DNA of 64,000 nucleotides from Ignavibacteriota bacterium. Lineage in GTDB: Bacteria; Bacteroidota; Ignavibacteria; Ignavibacteriales; Ignavibacteriaceae. This document shows positions 8,620-18,119 of the stretch, one piece after another. The position numbers and the translations under genes are program-made. The stretch lies in assembly GCA_013285425.1 (NCBI GenBank), contig CP053447.1, positions 750,001-814,000 on the forward strand. The letters are read 5' to 3'. The notes under the pieces are model-generated. The model saw only the letters and a list, made by a program, of their open reading frames with translations. It was not told the DNA's origin and did no database searches. How positions within the stretch are numbered: the first letter of the stretch is position 1; every line of letters begins with the position of its first letter.

Positions 8620-9938
8620 TGAAAAGAAATCTTATAATATTTTTTTTCTTATTCGCAGTTATTGCACTGATTTATTTCTTTACTCAAGAAAAAAGTGAAC
8701 AAAAAACACAAGCTCTTCGTTTTGTAAGCTTAGCATGGCAGGAAAGATCAATTGCTACAAACTTGTCAATTGTAAAGGAATGGAATAATCAACATCCTGA
8801 AAAGCAGGTTGAATACATTCAGGGAACCTGGAACTCTGCACACGATTATCTAATCACAGCATTTGAAACTGGAGATGTTCCGGATATTTTTCATTATGAA
8901 TCTTCAGTGATTATTGATTATGCTATGCGAGGATATTTAACAGATCTCGCACCATATATAACAATTGGAATGAAAGATGATATTTTAGATGTTGCGTGGG
9001 CAACAGTAACAAGACCAAATGGCGAAGTAAGTGGGATTCCATTTTTAATTGAATCATTAGTTGTACTCTATAATAAATCTTTATTTGAAAAAGCTGGAAT
9101 TACTCCACCATCAATTGAAAACCCATGGTCCTGGGATGATCTTAGAAAGGCTGCAATTACTTTAACTAAAGACACAAATGGTGATAATATCATAGATCAA
9201 TATGGTGCTGGAATTGGTCTGCGTAATTCTGCAAACATAATAATGAATACTTCAATAAGCTTTGGTGGATCGTTTTTTAGAAAAGAAAACGATCATTTTG
9301 TTGTTAAAGTAAAAGATGAGGAAAAAAAATTATTGCAGACAATTGTGGATATGATCTATAAAGATAAATCTATTTCACCTGCAAGTGTGGGTGAATCTGG
9401 CGCTGGTATGATTCCCGGTTTTTTTAGTGGAAAATATGCAATGCTTGTTGGAATAGGTTCATGGGCAAGACAACAATTAGTTGAGAACGCACCAAAAGAT
9501 TTTGCCTGGGGTGTTATGCCACCTTTAAAGGCAAAAACACAGATGTATGGTGTTAGCACACAAACATTAAGCATTCCAAAAAAATCCAAAAGAACAAAAG
9601 AAGCAATGATGTTTATTGATTTTATGCTTGATTCTAAAAATACTGCACGACTGGCATTAGATGATTGGATGATTCCAGCAAGAAAATCTTGTTTAGATAT
9701 GCAAGAATTTAAAGATACTCTTGGAAATTGGGACATTACTTGCTCTGCTGTGAACACATTAGGTGTGGGTCCCTGGCTTGGTGCACCTGGTTATGTTGAA
9801 TGGAAGAGTCGTGTTGCAAATCCTGTGCTTCAGGAATTATTTGCAGGTAGGATTTCTGTTAATGAAGCCGCTGAACGAATTGAACATGAAAGTAACATAG
9901 TACTTTCACGTTACAAAAAAAGAGGTGAAGTGTGGTGA
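8616..9938 (+). CDS. sugar ABC transporter substrate-binding protein
   Basis: A family 1 extracellular solute-binding protein of 440 residues. An N-terminal hydrophobic stretch (RNLIIFFFLFAVIALIYFF) has no cysteine, so it is probably membrane-anchored or cleaved rather than a lipoprotein. The mature part has the usual two-lobe pattern, with strings such as GDVPDIFHYESS and ENPWSWDDLRKAA. The ATG at 8616 overlaps the permease stop as ATGA; a second ATG directly follows at 8619. A longer frame back to 8577 lies inside the permease gene and is unlikely. It captures the substrate for the two permeases. Confidence 0.88.
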   Translation: MMKRNLIIFFFLFAVIALIYFFTQEKSEQKTQALRFVSLAWQERSIATNLSIVKEWNNQHPEKQVEYIQGTWNSAHDYLITAFETGDVPDIFHYESSVIIDYAMRGYLTDLAPYITIGMKDDILDVAWATVTRPNGEVSGIPFLIESLVVLYNKSLFEKAGITPPSIENPWSWDDLRKAAITLTKDTNGDNIIDQYGAGIGLRNSANIIMNTSISFGGSFFRKENDHFVVKVKDEEKKLLQTIVDMIYKDKSISPASVGESGAGMIPGFFSGKYAMLVGIGSWARQQLVENAPKDFAWGVMPPLKAKTQMYGVSTQTLSIPKKSKRTKEAMMFIDFMLDSKNTARLALDDWMIPARKSCLDMQEFKDTLGNWDITCSAVNTLGVGPWLGAPGYVEWKSRVANPVLQELFAGRISVNEAAERIEHESNIVLSRYKKRGEVW

Positions 9939-10927
9939 TCACTCTTCAGGAAAGAGCACGTGGAGCGTTTATTGGTCTGGCTGTTGGTGATGCCTTAGGA
10001 AGTTTGACAGAAGGGAAAACGCCTGATGAAATATTTTCTCGTTGGGGAAGAGTTACAGATTTTCTTACAGAAGACCAAGGTGGGAGTGATGATACAGAGT
10101 ATGCTTTATTCACAGCAGGATTATTATTAAAGAAAAAAAGAGAATTGACTTCTTCAGATATTGCATCAGCATGGAGAAAAGATATTGTTAAAGCAGATAA
10201 TGCATATAAAGGTGCTGGTTTCAGTGAGATCATTGCTATACATAATTTATTAAATGGTATACAAGTCCCAAATACCGGCAAGCATCTTCATAGTTGGAGC
10301 GATGGACTTGCGATGCGTGTAGTCCCTTTTGGAATTGCTTCTGCAGGTGATCCTGAATTTGCTGCATACTTAGCAAAAATTGATGGCGAAGTTAGTCATT
10401 CCGAAGAGGGAATTTATAGCGGGCAGGCAGTTGCTGCTGCGATATCTGTTGCTATGACAGGAGCTTCACTTGAAAAAATTATTGATGCTGCATTAAATGT
10501 TATTCCACAACATTCATGGTCTTATAATTCAATAAAACATGCTGTTCAAATTGGTTCTAAATCAGGTGATGTATGGAGTTCATTAGATAAATTGCACTCT
10601 GCAATAGCGTGCTCTTATTATTTCTGGACTGATATTGCACCTGAAGCTGTCGGTCTTGCATTTGGAATTTTAACAGCCGCAAATTTGAATTTTAAGGATT
10701 CTGTTCTTGGTGCTGTAAATATTGGTAGAGATACAGATACTATTGCCGCAATTAATGGTGCAATCTGTGGAGCGTATCAAGGATTTAGTATTATCCCTGC
10801 ACATTGGATAAATCGCATCTCAGTATCAAAAGGAATCTGCATCAATGCAGTAAAAGGAGTAAACATTATATCTGTAGCAGATGAGCTTGCACTGTTAGCA
10901 GAATCCTGGAGCAAAAAGAATGGATGA
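9935..10927 (+). CDS. ADP-ribosylglycohydrolase family protein 1 (metal site intact)
   Basis: A DraG/ARH-fold hydrolase of about 330 residues. The two-metal (Mg/Mn) site motifs are intact: GDALG near residue 19, SDDTE near 52 and GRDTDT near 264. Known members cleave ADP-ribose from proteins or O-acetyl-ADP-ribose, but many bacterial paralogs near sugar importers have no assigned substrate. The GTG start at 9935 overlaps the stop of the binding protein (GTGA); another GTG lies one codon upstream at 9932. AGAGGTGAAG just upstream supplies a ribosome binding site. First of four consecutive members; likely cytoplasmic cleavage of the imported glycoside. Confidence 0.85.
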   Translation: MITLQERARGAFIGLAVGDALGSLTEGKTPDEIFSRWGRVTDFLTEDQGGSDDTEYALFTAGLLLKKKRELTSSDIASAWRKDIVKADNAYKGAGFSEIIAIHNLLNGIQVPNTGKHLHSWSDGLAMRVVPFGIASAGDPEFAAYLAKIDGEVSHSEEGIYSGQAVAAAISVAMTGASLEKIIDAALNVIPQHSWSYNSIKHAVQIGSKSGDVWSSLDKLHSAIACSYYFWTDIAPEAVGLAFGILTAANLNFKDSVLGAVNIGRDTDTIAAINGAICGAYQGFSIIPAHWINRISVSKGICINAVKGVNIISVADELALLAESWSKKNG

Positions 10928-11966
10928 GATAAAACAGCGGGCTAAAAATGCAATGATTGGTTTAGCTATTGGTGATGCGATAAGCTGGACATCGATGTTT
11001 CATAGAAGTGTATTGCTTCCTCAATGGACAAGAAGAATCAGAAGGGAAATTGATGCATCTACTGAAACTACAAATGTTATTTTAGTCCCAATGCCATTTT
11101 CATTAAATCAACCGGCTAAATATTTCAATATTGCTCCAACGGATAAAACCGAATGGGCAGCATTCTCAGCAGAGATTTTATTGAACATTAACATTAAATC
11201 TTATGAACAGAAAGTTTTCGATGAATGGATGAAACTTGCAAATTACCAGAGTCCAATTCGTGGTGGAGTTAGCACACAAGCAGCAATAAGCAATTTTAAA
11301 AAAGGATTAAAACCTCCGCAAACAGGAAAACAGAATCCTCACTATTTTGATGATGGTGCAATGATACGAGCAGTACCGATTGGAATAATCTGCTCTGGTC
11401 ATCCGGAAGAAGCTGCGCGTTTAGCAGAGATAGATGCTTCAGTAACAAATAGTGAAGATGGAATTTGGGCCGCACAAGCAATTGCAAGTTCAGTCTCATT
11501 AATATGTGCTGGTCAAAATATTAAAGAAGCTATATATACTGCCTATCAATATCTACCTGAATCATCCTGGATGAAAAGAGTTGTTGATGAAGCAATGAAT
11601 TTGGCTGAAAAAAGTGATTCAGTTTTTTCTATTTTACCAGAGTTACAGAATAGAATAGTAAATCGTGAATATAGTTATGGAAATATAGCACCGGAAACAT
11701 TGGCTCTAACTCTTGTAATTGCAAAACTACTAGGTGATGATTTTGAAAAAGCAATTAGCACTTCTGCTTGCTTTGCAAAAAGTGGTGAAACACTACCTGC
11801 AATTGTTGGTGCACTTGTAGGAGCAATCCAAAAACAAAGTTTTATTAGTAGTCTCTGGTTAGCTTCAATTGAAAAATTGAAAGGAATCAGTATCCCGAAT
11901 TTTGCAGGAAAGAATTATTTGAATATTGTCGAAGAACTATCAAATCAAGCAGGACAAAAAAAATAA
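10920..11966 (+). CDS. ADP-ribosylglycohydrolase family protein 2 (degenerate metal site)
   Basis: A 348-residue paralog of its neighbours: it shares AIGDA near residue 17, MIRAVPIGIICSGHPEEAA and DGIWAAQAIASSVS. Both metal-ligand motifs have been lost. The DDTE motif reads DKTE (75-78), and the C-terminal GRDTDT motif reads AKSGET (286-291), removing both aspartates (D to S, D to E). An insertion of about 20 residues sits between the first two motifs. It overlaps the preceding gene by 8 nt. The fold is otherwise complete, with no frameshift. I infer a catalytically dead or re-purposed subunit, perhaps a partner of protein 1 or 4. Confidence 0.8.
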   Translation: MDEIKQRAKNAMIGLAIGDAISWTSMFHRSVLLPQWTRRIRREIDASTETTNVILVPMPFSLNQPAKYFNIAPTDKTEWAAFSAEILLNINIKSYEQKVFDEWMKLANYQSPIRGGVSTQAAISNFKKGLKPPQTGKQNPHYFDDGAMIRAVPIGIICSGHPEEAARLAEIDASVTNSEDGIWAAQAIASSVSLICAGQNIKEAIYTAYQYLPESSWMKRVVDEAMNLAEKSDSVFSILPELQNRIVNREYSYGNIAPETLALTLVIAKLLGDDFEKAISTSACFAKSGETLPAIVGALVGAIQKQSFISSLWLASIEKLKGISIPNFAGKNYLNIVEELSNQAGQKK

Positions 11967-11967
11967 A

Positions 11968-13308
11968 ATGAAAATATCGTGGTTGGATTTGTCAGATCGA
12001 ATTAAATATGAATTGCAGCAACGCGAGGAAGAGGGTAATGATGTTTTAGTTTTCCGAAACGAGTGGAATAAAATACAAAATTCTGAATTAGATGAATCTG
12101 AAAGAAAAATTATCCTGGAAAATTTATATAAGAAAATAGAGAATTATTCGTTCGTAGTTGAAAATGAACACAATGAACCTTCTGAATGGGATAAGATAAT
12201 TCAAATCTGTAATCTTAAAGCTGATAGCCTTCCATCATTTGATGCTAAAATTATTGATAATAAAATTCTTGGAGGGTGGCTTGGAAGAAGTGCTGGCTGT
12301 TTGCTTGGAAAACCAATTGAAAAAATTCCTCGATCAGGAATCAAGGAATTACTTTCTTCAAATAATACATGGCCAATACACGATTATTTAACAGGAATAG
12401 GGATACCAGAACCGCTTCAACAAAAATATCCTTGGAATAAACACAACGGTAAAGAAAGTTTAAAAGAAAACATCGAATGTATGACTGAAGATGATGATAT
12501 GAATTATCCAATGATCAATTTATTAGTTTTTGAAAAGTATAGAGAGGAATTTGTTTCTGAAAACATAATGCAAACATGGATGGAAAATCTGCCATTACTA
12601 TCGACTTTTACTGCAGAAAGAGTAGCTTATACAAATACACTTACGGGTATGGTTCCTCCTGAATCAGCATTGATTAGAAATCCTTATCGTGAGTGGATCG
12701 GTGCACAAATCAGAGCAGATTTATGGGGCTGGATATCACCTAGTCAACCGTATCGTGCAGCAGAATTTGCCTGGCGAGATGCACGAATAAGTCACATAAG
12801 AAATGGAATATATGGTGAAATGTTTTTTGCATCTGCAATTGCCTTAGCGTTTAGGTACAATGATGTTAGAGAAATAATTATGGGATCTCTTAACATGATA
12901 CCACCAAAATCAAGATTCGCTGCAGCAATTAATTTTGTTTTATCGCTTCCAATCGAAAATATAAAGTGGGAAGAAACAGTTGATTTGCTTTATAATGAGT
13001 TTGGTAAATATCACTGGGTTCATACACTTAACAATACTGCACTTGTTGTTGCAGCATTATTATCAGCAAAAAATGATTTTGAAAATGCAATTTGTAATGT
13101 GGTAATGGGCGGTTGGGATACTGACAGTAACGGTGCTACGGTTGGTTCTATAATGGGAACAATGATTGGAGCAAAAAATCTTCCTCATAAATGGATTGAT
13201 CCTTTACAAAATAGAATACGAAGTAGTTTAAAAGGATTTGATAATTCTTCTCTAATAGAATTAGCAAAAAGAACTTCAGCATTCGCAAAATATAAATCAA
13301 AGAATTGA
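11968..13308 (+). CDS. ADP-ribosylglycohydrolase family protein 3 (N-terminal extension)
   Basis: A 446-residue member of a different subfamily. About 95 N-terminal residues of charged helix precede the domain, which begins at GGWLGRSAGCLLGKPIEKIP. The metal motifs are TEDDDM and GGWDTDSNGATVGS, with the acidic ligands retained, so it should be active. The start at 11968 follows the previous stop by 1 nt; a longer frame from 11926 lies inside the previous gene and lacks support. It is too divergent from its three neighbours to be a recent duplicate. Confidence 0.85.
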   Translation: MKISWLDLSDRIKYELQQREEEGNDVLVFRNEWNKIQNSELDESERKIILENLYKKIENYSFVVENEHNEPSEWDKIIQICNLKADSLPSFDAKIIDNKILGGWLGRSAGCLLGKPIEKIPRSGIKELLSSNNTWPIHDYLTGIGIPEPLQQKYPWNKHNGKESLKENIECMTEDDDMNYPMINLLVFEKYREEFVSENIMQTWMENLPLLSTFTAERVAYTNTLTGMVPPESALIRNPYREWIGAQIRADLWGWISPSQPYRAAEFAWRDARISHIRNGIYGEMFFASAIALAFRYNDVREIIMGSLNMIPPKSRFAAAINFVLSLPIENIKWEETVDLLYNEFGKYHWVHTLNNTALVVAALLSAKNDFENAICNVVMGGWDTDSNGATVGSIMGTMIGAKNLPHKWIDPLQNRIRSSLKGFDNSSLIELAKRTSAFAKYKSKN

Positions 13309-13317
13309 AAGAAAATT

Positions 13318-14328
13318 ATGCTAACAAAAAATGAACTTTTAAAAAACAAATCACTTCTAGAAGACAGAGCAAGAGCTTGTTTAGTTGGGCATGCAATTGG
13401 TGATTCATTTGGTGATATAGCTCGCTCACCGGATTACCATTTACAATACGGTATAACCATGGACTTTACTGAAAAACCTGCACCCGGCACTGATGATACT
13501 GAGTTCGCATTGCTAACAGCTCAGACATTAATTAAAGCAAGGGGAAATTTATCTGATTCTGATGTATTAGAAAGTTGGAAAACTCATGTGTTGCCGCTAT
13601 CAGAATTAAAACGCGGTGGTGCCAGTGAGAGAGAAGCTGCAGCTAATATTCGTCGCGGTGTTCTGCCACCATTATCAGGAATATATAATTCACATTATAT
13701 GAGTGATGGCGCAGCGATGAGAGTAACACCAATAGGAATTGTCTGTGCTGGTGATCCAGAGCTCGCAGCAAAATTAGCTGAGATTGATGCACGAATAAGT
13801 CACTCACGTGATGGATTATGGAGTGCACAAGCTGTTGCTGTAGCAGTAGCAGTCGCAATGGCTGGGGCATCAGTAGATGAAATTTGTAAAGCCGCAATTG
13901 AAGTTACACCTGAAGATTCATGGATGAGATTTACTTTTAACAGGGCCTTTAAAATTGTTGAAGAACATAAAACTCTTGAAGAAGCCTGGAAACCTTTGCA
14001 TGATGTATTGTGGACTGAATACAAATCCGTTGCACCTGAAGCTGTTCCATCAGCATTAGCAATATTCAAATTGACAAATGGCGATTTTAAACGAGGAATT
14101 ATTTACAGTGGAAATTTTGGTCGTGATGCTGATACTATCTCAGCAATTGTGGGTGCTATTAGCGGTGCTATGAATGGAATGGATAGCATTCCACAAACTT
14201 GGGTTAATAAAGTGAGATTAACCACAGGCGTTTGTTTACCATTTACGAAAGGAATGGACTTATTTAATGTTGCATCTCAGCTTGCAGATTTGGTTCAATT
14301 ATTATACTCTGGGAAACAAATAATCTAA
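13318..14328 (+). CDS. ADP-ribosylglycohydrolase family protein 4 (metal site intact)
   Basis: A 336-residue protein closely resembling proteins 1 and 2. The motifs HAIGDSFGD, GTDDTEFALL and GRDADTISAI keep all expected metal ligands. It begins 9 nt after protein 3 and is followed 12 nt later by the ABC ATPase, so it belongs to the same operon. Like protein 1 it is probably a cytoplasmic N- or O-glycoside hydrolase with an unknown substrate. Confidence 0.85.
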   Translation: MLTKNELLKNKSLLEDRARACLVGHAIGDSFGDIARSPDYHLQYGITMDFTEKPAPGTDDTEFALLTAQTLIKARGNLSDSDVLESWKTHVLPLSELKRGGASEREAAANIRRGVLPPLSGIYNSHYMSDGAAMRVTPIGIVCAGDPELAAKLAEIDARISHSRDGLWSAQAVAVAVAVAMAGASVDEICKAAIEVTPEDSWMRFTFNRAFKIVEEHKTLEEAWKPLHDVLWTEYKSVAPEAVPSALAIFKLTNGDFKRGIIYSGNFGRDADTISAIVGAISGAMNGMDSIPQTWVNKVRLTTGVCLPFTKGMDLFNVASQLADLVQLLYSGKQII

Positions 14329-14340
14329 TAATTAATAAAA

Positions 14341-15438
14341 ATGGCAGAAATAGAACTAAAGAATGTTTGTAAAGTTTATGAAGGCAGCACCAAGGTTGTA
14401 ACTGATGCAAACTTTACAGTTAATGATAAAGAATTTGTAGTACTTGTGGGTCCTTCAGGATGTGGTAAAACTACAATATTAAGAATGATAGCCGGACTTG
14501 AAGAAATTACTTCGGGTGAAATACGAATTGATGGAAAAGCTGTGAACTCCCTTCCTCCAAAGGACCGTGATATTGCAATGGTTTTTCAAAATTATGCATT
14601 GTATCCTCATATGAGTGTTTATGAGAATATGGCGTTTGGATTAAAACTGAAAAAAGTTGCAAAGCAGGAAATTGATTTTCGTATAAAAGAAGCTGCTAAA
14701 ATATTAAGTCTTGAAGACTATCTTGATAGAAAACCAAGAGCATTATCGGGTGGACAAAGACAAAGAGTTGCGGTAGGAAGAGCGATAGTAAGACAACCAA
14801 AAGTATTTTTGTTTGATGAACCACTAAGTAATCTTGATGCTAAACTTAGAGTGCAAATGAGAACTGAAATATCTAAACTGCACAAGCAATTGGGTGCGAC
14901 GATAATATATGTTACTCACGATCAAACTGAGGCGATGACGATGGGCGATAGAATAGTAGTTATGAAGGACGGAGTTATCAATCAGGTTGATACGCCTATG
15001 AATTTGTACAATAATCCTGCTAATAAATTTGTTGCCGGATTTATAGGAAGCCCTGCAATGAACTTTATTGATGGGAAGCTTGTTAAAGAAGACGAACTAA
15101 AATTTATAAGTAATCATAAGGATTTAATTTTTTCTGTTGATCAAACCATTTCAGCAGGTCTTGATGGAGTGAAACAGAATGAAGTCGCTATAGGGATTCG
15201 ACCGGAAAACTTTTCATTGGAAAAAAAATCATCCAACACATTCGAAGTTATTGTCACGCTACAAGTAATTGAACATATGGGTAATGAAACATTTGTACAT
15301 TTCGAAATTGATGGTAATGAATGTATGGCAAGAATAAGACCAAATGAAACACTTAAAGTTGGAGAAAGTATAAATTTATACTTTGATACAGAAGGAATAA
15401 ATTATTTTCACTCTGGTTCAGGAATAAAGTTAGCTTGA
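14341..15438 (+). CDS. sugar ABC transporter ATPase, MalK/UgpC/MsmK type
   Basis: A 365-residue ATP-binding subunit. In order: Walker A GPSGCGKTT (about 39-47), Q-loop MVFQNYALYPHM, signature LSGGQRQR, Walker B VFLFDEP, D-loop SNLDA and H-loop THDQTEAMT. A C-terminal TOBE/OB region (about 235-365) contains GIRPENF, as in the UgpC/MalK subgroup that pairs with CUT1 permeases. It powers the permeases at 6881-8619. Having the ATPase here, after the hydrolases, means the operon carries a complete importer. Confidence 0.93.
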   Translation: MAEIELKNVCKVYEGSTKVVTDANFTVNDKEFVVLVGPSGCGKTTILRMIAGLEEITSGEIRIDGKAVNSLPPKDRDIAMVFQNYALYPHMSVYENMAFGLKLKKVAKQEIDFRIKEAAKILSLEDYLDRKPRALSGGQRQRVAVGRAIVRQPKVFLFDEPLSNLDAKLRVQMRTEISKLHKQLGATIIYVTHDQTEAMTMGDRIVVMKDGVINQVDTPMNLYNNPANKFVAGFIGSPAMNFIDGKLVKEDELKFISNHKDLIFSVDQTISAGLDGVKQNEVAIGIRPENFSLEKKSSNTFEVIVTLQVIEHMGNETFVHFEIDGNECMARIRPNETLKVGESINLYFDTEGINYFHSGSGIKLA

Positions 15439-16155
15439 AAGTTTATTTTGTTAAGATTCTATTTTGATTAAATAATATTACTAAGTAATAGCGTATTATT
15501 ATTCAATCTTAACTAAATATGGAACTTTATCCAAACCTCCCTTCATGATTTAGATAATATTATGCGACTTAGATAGGGCCTTCATTAAGTAATTTCTGAT
15601 AGATGAAGTTTCTTAATTATAAGATAACTGGCAAATAAAAGTCTTTTATTCCCGCCGATCGAAATAAACTTAGGATTTACTTTTGCTCTCATAATTAAAT
15701 CCTAGAACCTATAAACCAAAATTATTTTTCCCTGATCGCCTGAGTCTTGTTAAACTAAATCTCGATCACAAAATCGAAATCAATATTTTTTCCATATTAT
15801 TCCACAGTCCAGATAAAAAGTCTTAAATAATAAATATATTCTTAATCAAAGTGCAGCAAACTTGATTTCCATCATTCAATTGTTTTTGAAATCTATTTAA
15901 GCTGCTATTTAGTATATTCCTAATCATTATTTTAACAATACTTTTTACAAAATTGCTTAAACAAAAAAAGTAATTAGAATATCTAGAAACAGCAATTTCG
16001 AAAATGAATTAAATAAACAATCATGAACTTAGAGTTTGAAATTTAGTAACAGGTAATTTTCAAATCCCTTAATCTTACAGCTTTTTGTTTTAATTTGAAG
16101 TTACATTTTTTATATTATTCACAGAACTAATTCATCTAATCCGGAATGATTAATT
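15439..16155 (+). other. 717-bp AT-rich stretch without a recognisable gene
   Basis: No reading frame longer than a few dozen codons and no RNA gene is recognised. Near 15470-15510 there is a weak dyad of AATAATATTAC and TAATAGCGTATTATT without a T-run, so a terminator for the ABC operon is possible but not convincing. The promoter of the following gene must lie in the last part; I see no clear TAnnTTTG box. Confidence 0.4.
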
Positions 16156-17307
16156 ATGAAAGTCTATACTGCATTATTTTTAATCTTTGTTTCTTTTGTG
16201 CTATTGGCATATTCAGGTTTGTTTAGTCATGAACTGTTAGGCGGTACACAATTAAATGGCAATGGCTGTGTTTGTCATACAACAGAGATTGATACATCAG
16301 TAATGGTTTGGATTGAAGGACCTGATACGTTAATAGCTGGTGAAACTGCTTTGTTCAAAATGTTTCTTGCTAAAGGTCCCGCTGAAGCAGGAGGATACAA
16401 TGTTGCCGGAAGATATGGAATAATGTCTTTGGTGGATTCGTTTTCAGTTTGGGATTACAGATCACCGAATGAATTAACTCAGGCTTTTCCGCTGCTTTTC
16501 CCAACTCCTCTGGATACTATTTATTGGGCTTTTGCTTATACTGCACCTGATTCAGTTTTAACCGATACACTCTATTCTTGCGGTTTAAGTATTGTGTATG
16601 ATTCAATACCTGATGCGCGCGACCGTTGGAATTTTGGGCTTAAATTTCCGATAGCTGTTATTCAAAGTCCAGTTCCTGTTGAGCTTATATCTTTTTCTGC
16701 ACAAATAGAAAAAAATATTGTTAGTCTAAAGTGGATTACTTCATCTGAGCTGAATAATTACGGCTATGATATTGAACGGTCTGAGAGTAAAGTTAGTCAT
16801 AGGAATATCTGGTCATCTGTTGGATTTGTAAAAGGCAGTGGCACAACAACACAATCAAATATTTATTTTTTCAAAGATGATATTTCTAATATTAAAGATC
16901 AGGCTGAGATTATTCGTTATCGGTTAAAACAAACCGATAATGACGGCTCAGTTAAATATTCAAATGAAGTTATGGTGGAAATTGAACAATTAACTGATTT
17001 TTCTTTATCTCAGAATTATCCGAATCCTTTTAATCCTATTACAAAAATTTCATATAGCATCCCGGCTAATTATTATAAAGGATATGGAACAAAAGAAAAT
17101 TTTCTTATTACTCTTAAGGTTTATGATGTGCTTGGAAAAGAAATCATAACACTAGTTAACGAAGAGAGACCTGTTGGAGATTATGAAGTAATATTTGATG
17201 CAGATAATTTACCGAGTGGTATTTATTTTTATCAGATTAAAATTTACTCCGATAACAGTAAAGCAGCGGATTTTACACAAACAAAGAAAATGGCGTTAAT
17301 GAGATAA
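16156..17307 (+). CDS. secreted T9SS protein with CxCH motif (choice-of-anchor V-like)
   Basis: A 383-residue protein. A signal peptide (about 1-23) precedes [18 protein letters not shown]. The CVCH string resembles the cysteine/histidine cluster of choice-of-anchor V (Reelin-like) domains, but it has one residue between the cysteines instead of the two needed for a classical c-type heme site. A beta domain follows to about residue 175, then a fibronectin-like region ([28 protein letters not shown]) and a T9SS tail with QNYPNPFNP, ending in TKKMALMR. Surface location is inferred from the tail. The function and any heme binding are not established by the sequence. Confidence 0.75.
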   Translation: MKVYTALFLIFVSFVLLAYSGLFSHELLGGTQLNGNGCVCHTTEIDTSVMVWIEGPDTLIAGETALFKMFLAKGPAEAGGYNVAGRYGIMSLVDSFSVWDYRSPNELTQAFPLLFPTPLDTIYWAFAYTAPDSVLTDTLYSCGLSIVYDSIPDARDRWNFGLKFPIAVIQSPVPVELISFSAQIEKNIVSLKWITSSELNNYGYDIERSESKVSHRNIWSSVGFVKGSGTTTQSNIYFFKDDISNIKDQAEIIRYRLKQTDNDGSVKYSNEVMVEIEQLTDFSLSQNYPNPFNPITKISYSIPANYYKGYGTKENFLITLKVYDVLGKEIITLVNEERPVGDYEVIFDADNLPSGIYFYQIKIYSDNSKAADFTQTKKMALMR

Positions 17308-17351
17308 TCCAATTTATCTTTTAGTCAGATTAACTAATAAAATTCCTTTGT

Positions 17352-18089
17352 TTAAAATGAAGCAGAAAAATTAAGGTTATATACCGGAGAATTATCCGGT
17401 AACTTTTGTAAATCCAGATAAACATTCCAGCTTATTTCCTGTTCAAGACTCTTGTTGTATTTTGAAACCATTCTGACTGCATTTATAGCGCTTATAATCC
17501 GGTTAACAAGCATCGCACCAACAACAAATCTTAGATCATTAAAAGTTTGTTCTGATGATACCCACATACTTCTGTAAGCTTTTCTATCTTCAGATGAGTT
17601 CCATTTCCAGAAAAACTTTTCAGTATTATACATCTGACTAAAATTTCTTTCGAAAGCTTTGTCATTATTGTACTGTTCAATATTTAAATACTCGCCGATT
17701 GTTGCATAATAATCTTCATCCTTTGCATCTGTAGTGATACCTGCATTAGCCTGTGCAAAAGAAATATAACGATCCTTTTGCCAGTTTCCGTACATATTCA
17801 TTCCAATATAAGTTCCCCAAAGAGCACCTTCAGCAATTGTAAAGTAAACACCGCTATCATAAGACCCGGCATAAAGCTCGCCCATACCAGGCAGCAAAAA
17901 TGAATAAATAATTGCTAAACCGGTGCTTTTCTTTTTCTTAACTTCATCGTTAAAGACGGGATTTGTTTCAGTATCAGAATTCTGAATCTGATTTATCACA
18001 TCATTCTTAAGTTCGTAAAATGAATTTTGATTTACCTGTGAAGAAATTTGAATAGATAAAATAATGAGAAGAAATAAGATATTTTTCAT
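17352..18089 (-). CDS. exported/membrane protein of unknown function (DUF5683-like)
   Basis: A 245-residue protein with a signal peptide (ILFLLIILSIQISSQ) and a glycine-rich hydrophobic segment, LAIIYSFLLPGMGELYAGS, followed by AEGALWGTYIGMNMYG. This pattern (LPGxGxxYxG, then a second hydrophobic helix) resembles DUF5683-type proteins of the Bacteroidota; the family call is from memory of the pattern. The last part (LNFSASF) ends like an outer-membrane beta-strand. It lies 30 nt downstream of mtaB on the same strand and is probably co-transcribed. No catalytic residues recognised. Confidence 0.6.
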   Translation of the reverse strand: MKNILFLLIILSIQISSQVNQNSFYELKNDVINQIQNSDTETNPVFNDEVKKKKSTGLAIIYSFLLPGMGELYAGSYDSGVYFTIAEGALWGTYIGMNMYGNWQKDRYISFAQANAGITTDAKDEDYYATIGEYLNIEQYNNDKAFERNFSQMYNTEKFFWKWNSSEDRKAYRSMWVSSEQTFNDLRFVVGAMLVNRIISAINAVRMVSKYNKSLEQEISWNVYLDLQKLPDNSPVYNLNFSASF

Positions 18090-18119
18090 TTTTTTAATTC
18101 AATATTATAATTATGCAAT

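Noticed and set aside
15470..15515. Terminator after the ABC ATPase gene
   Set aside because: The dyad is imperfect, AT-only and lacks a T-tract.
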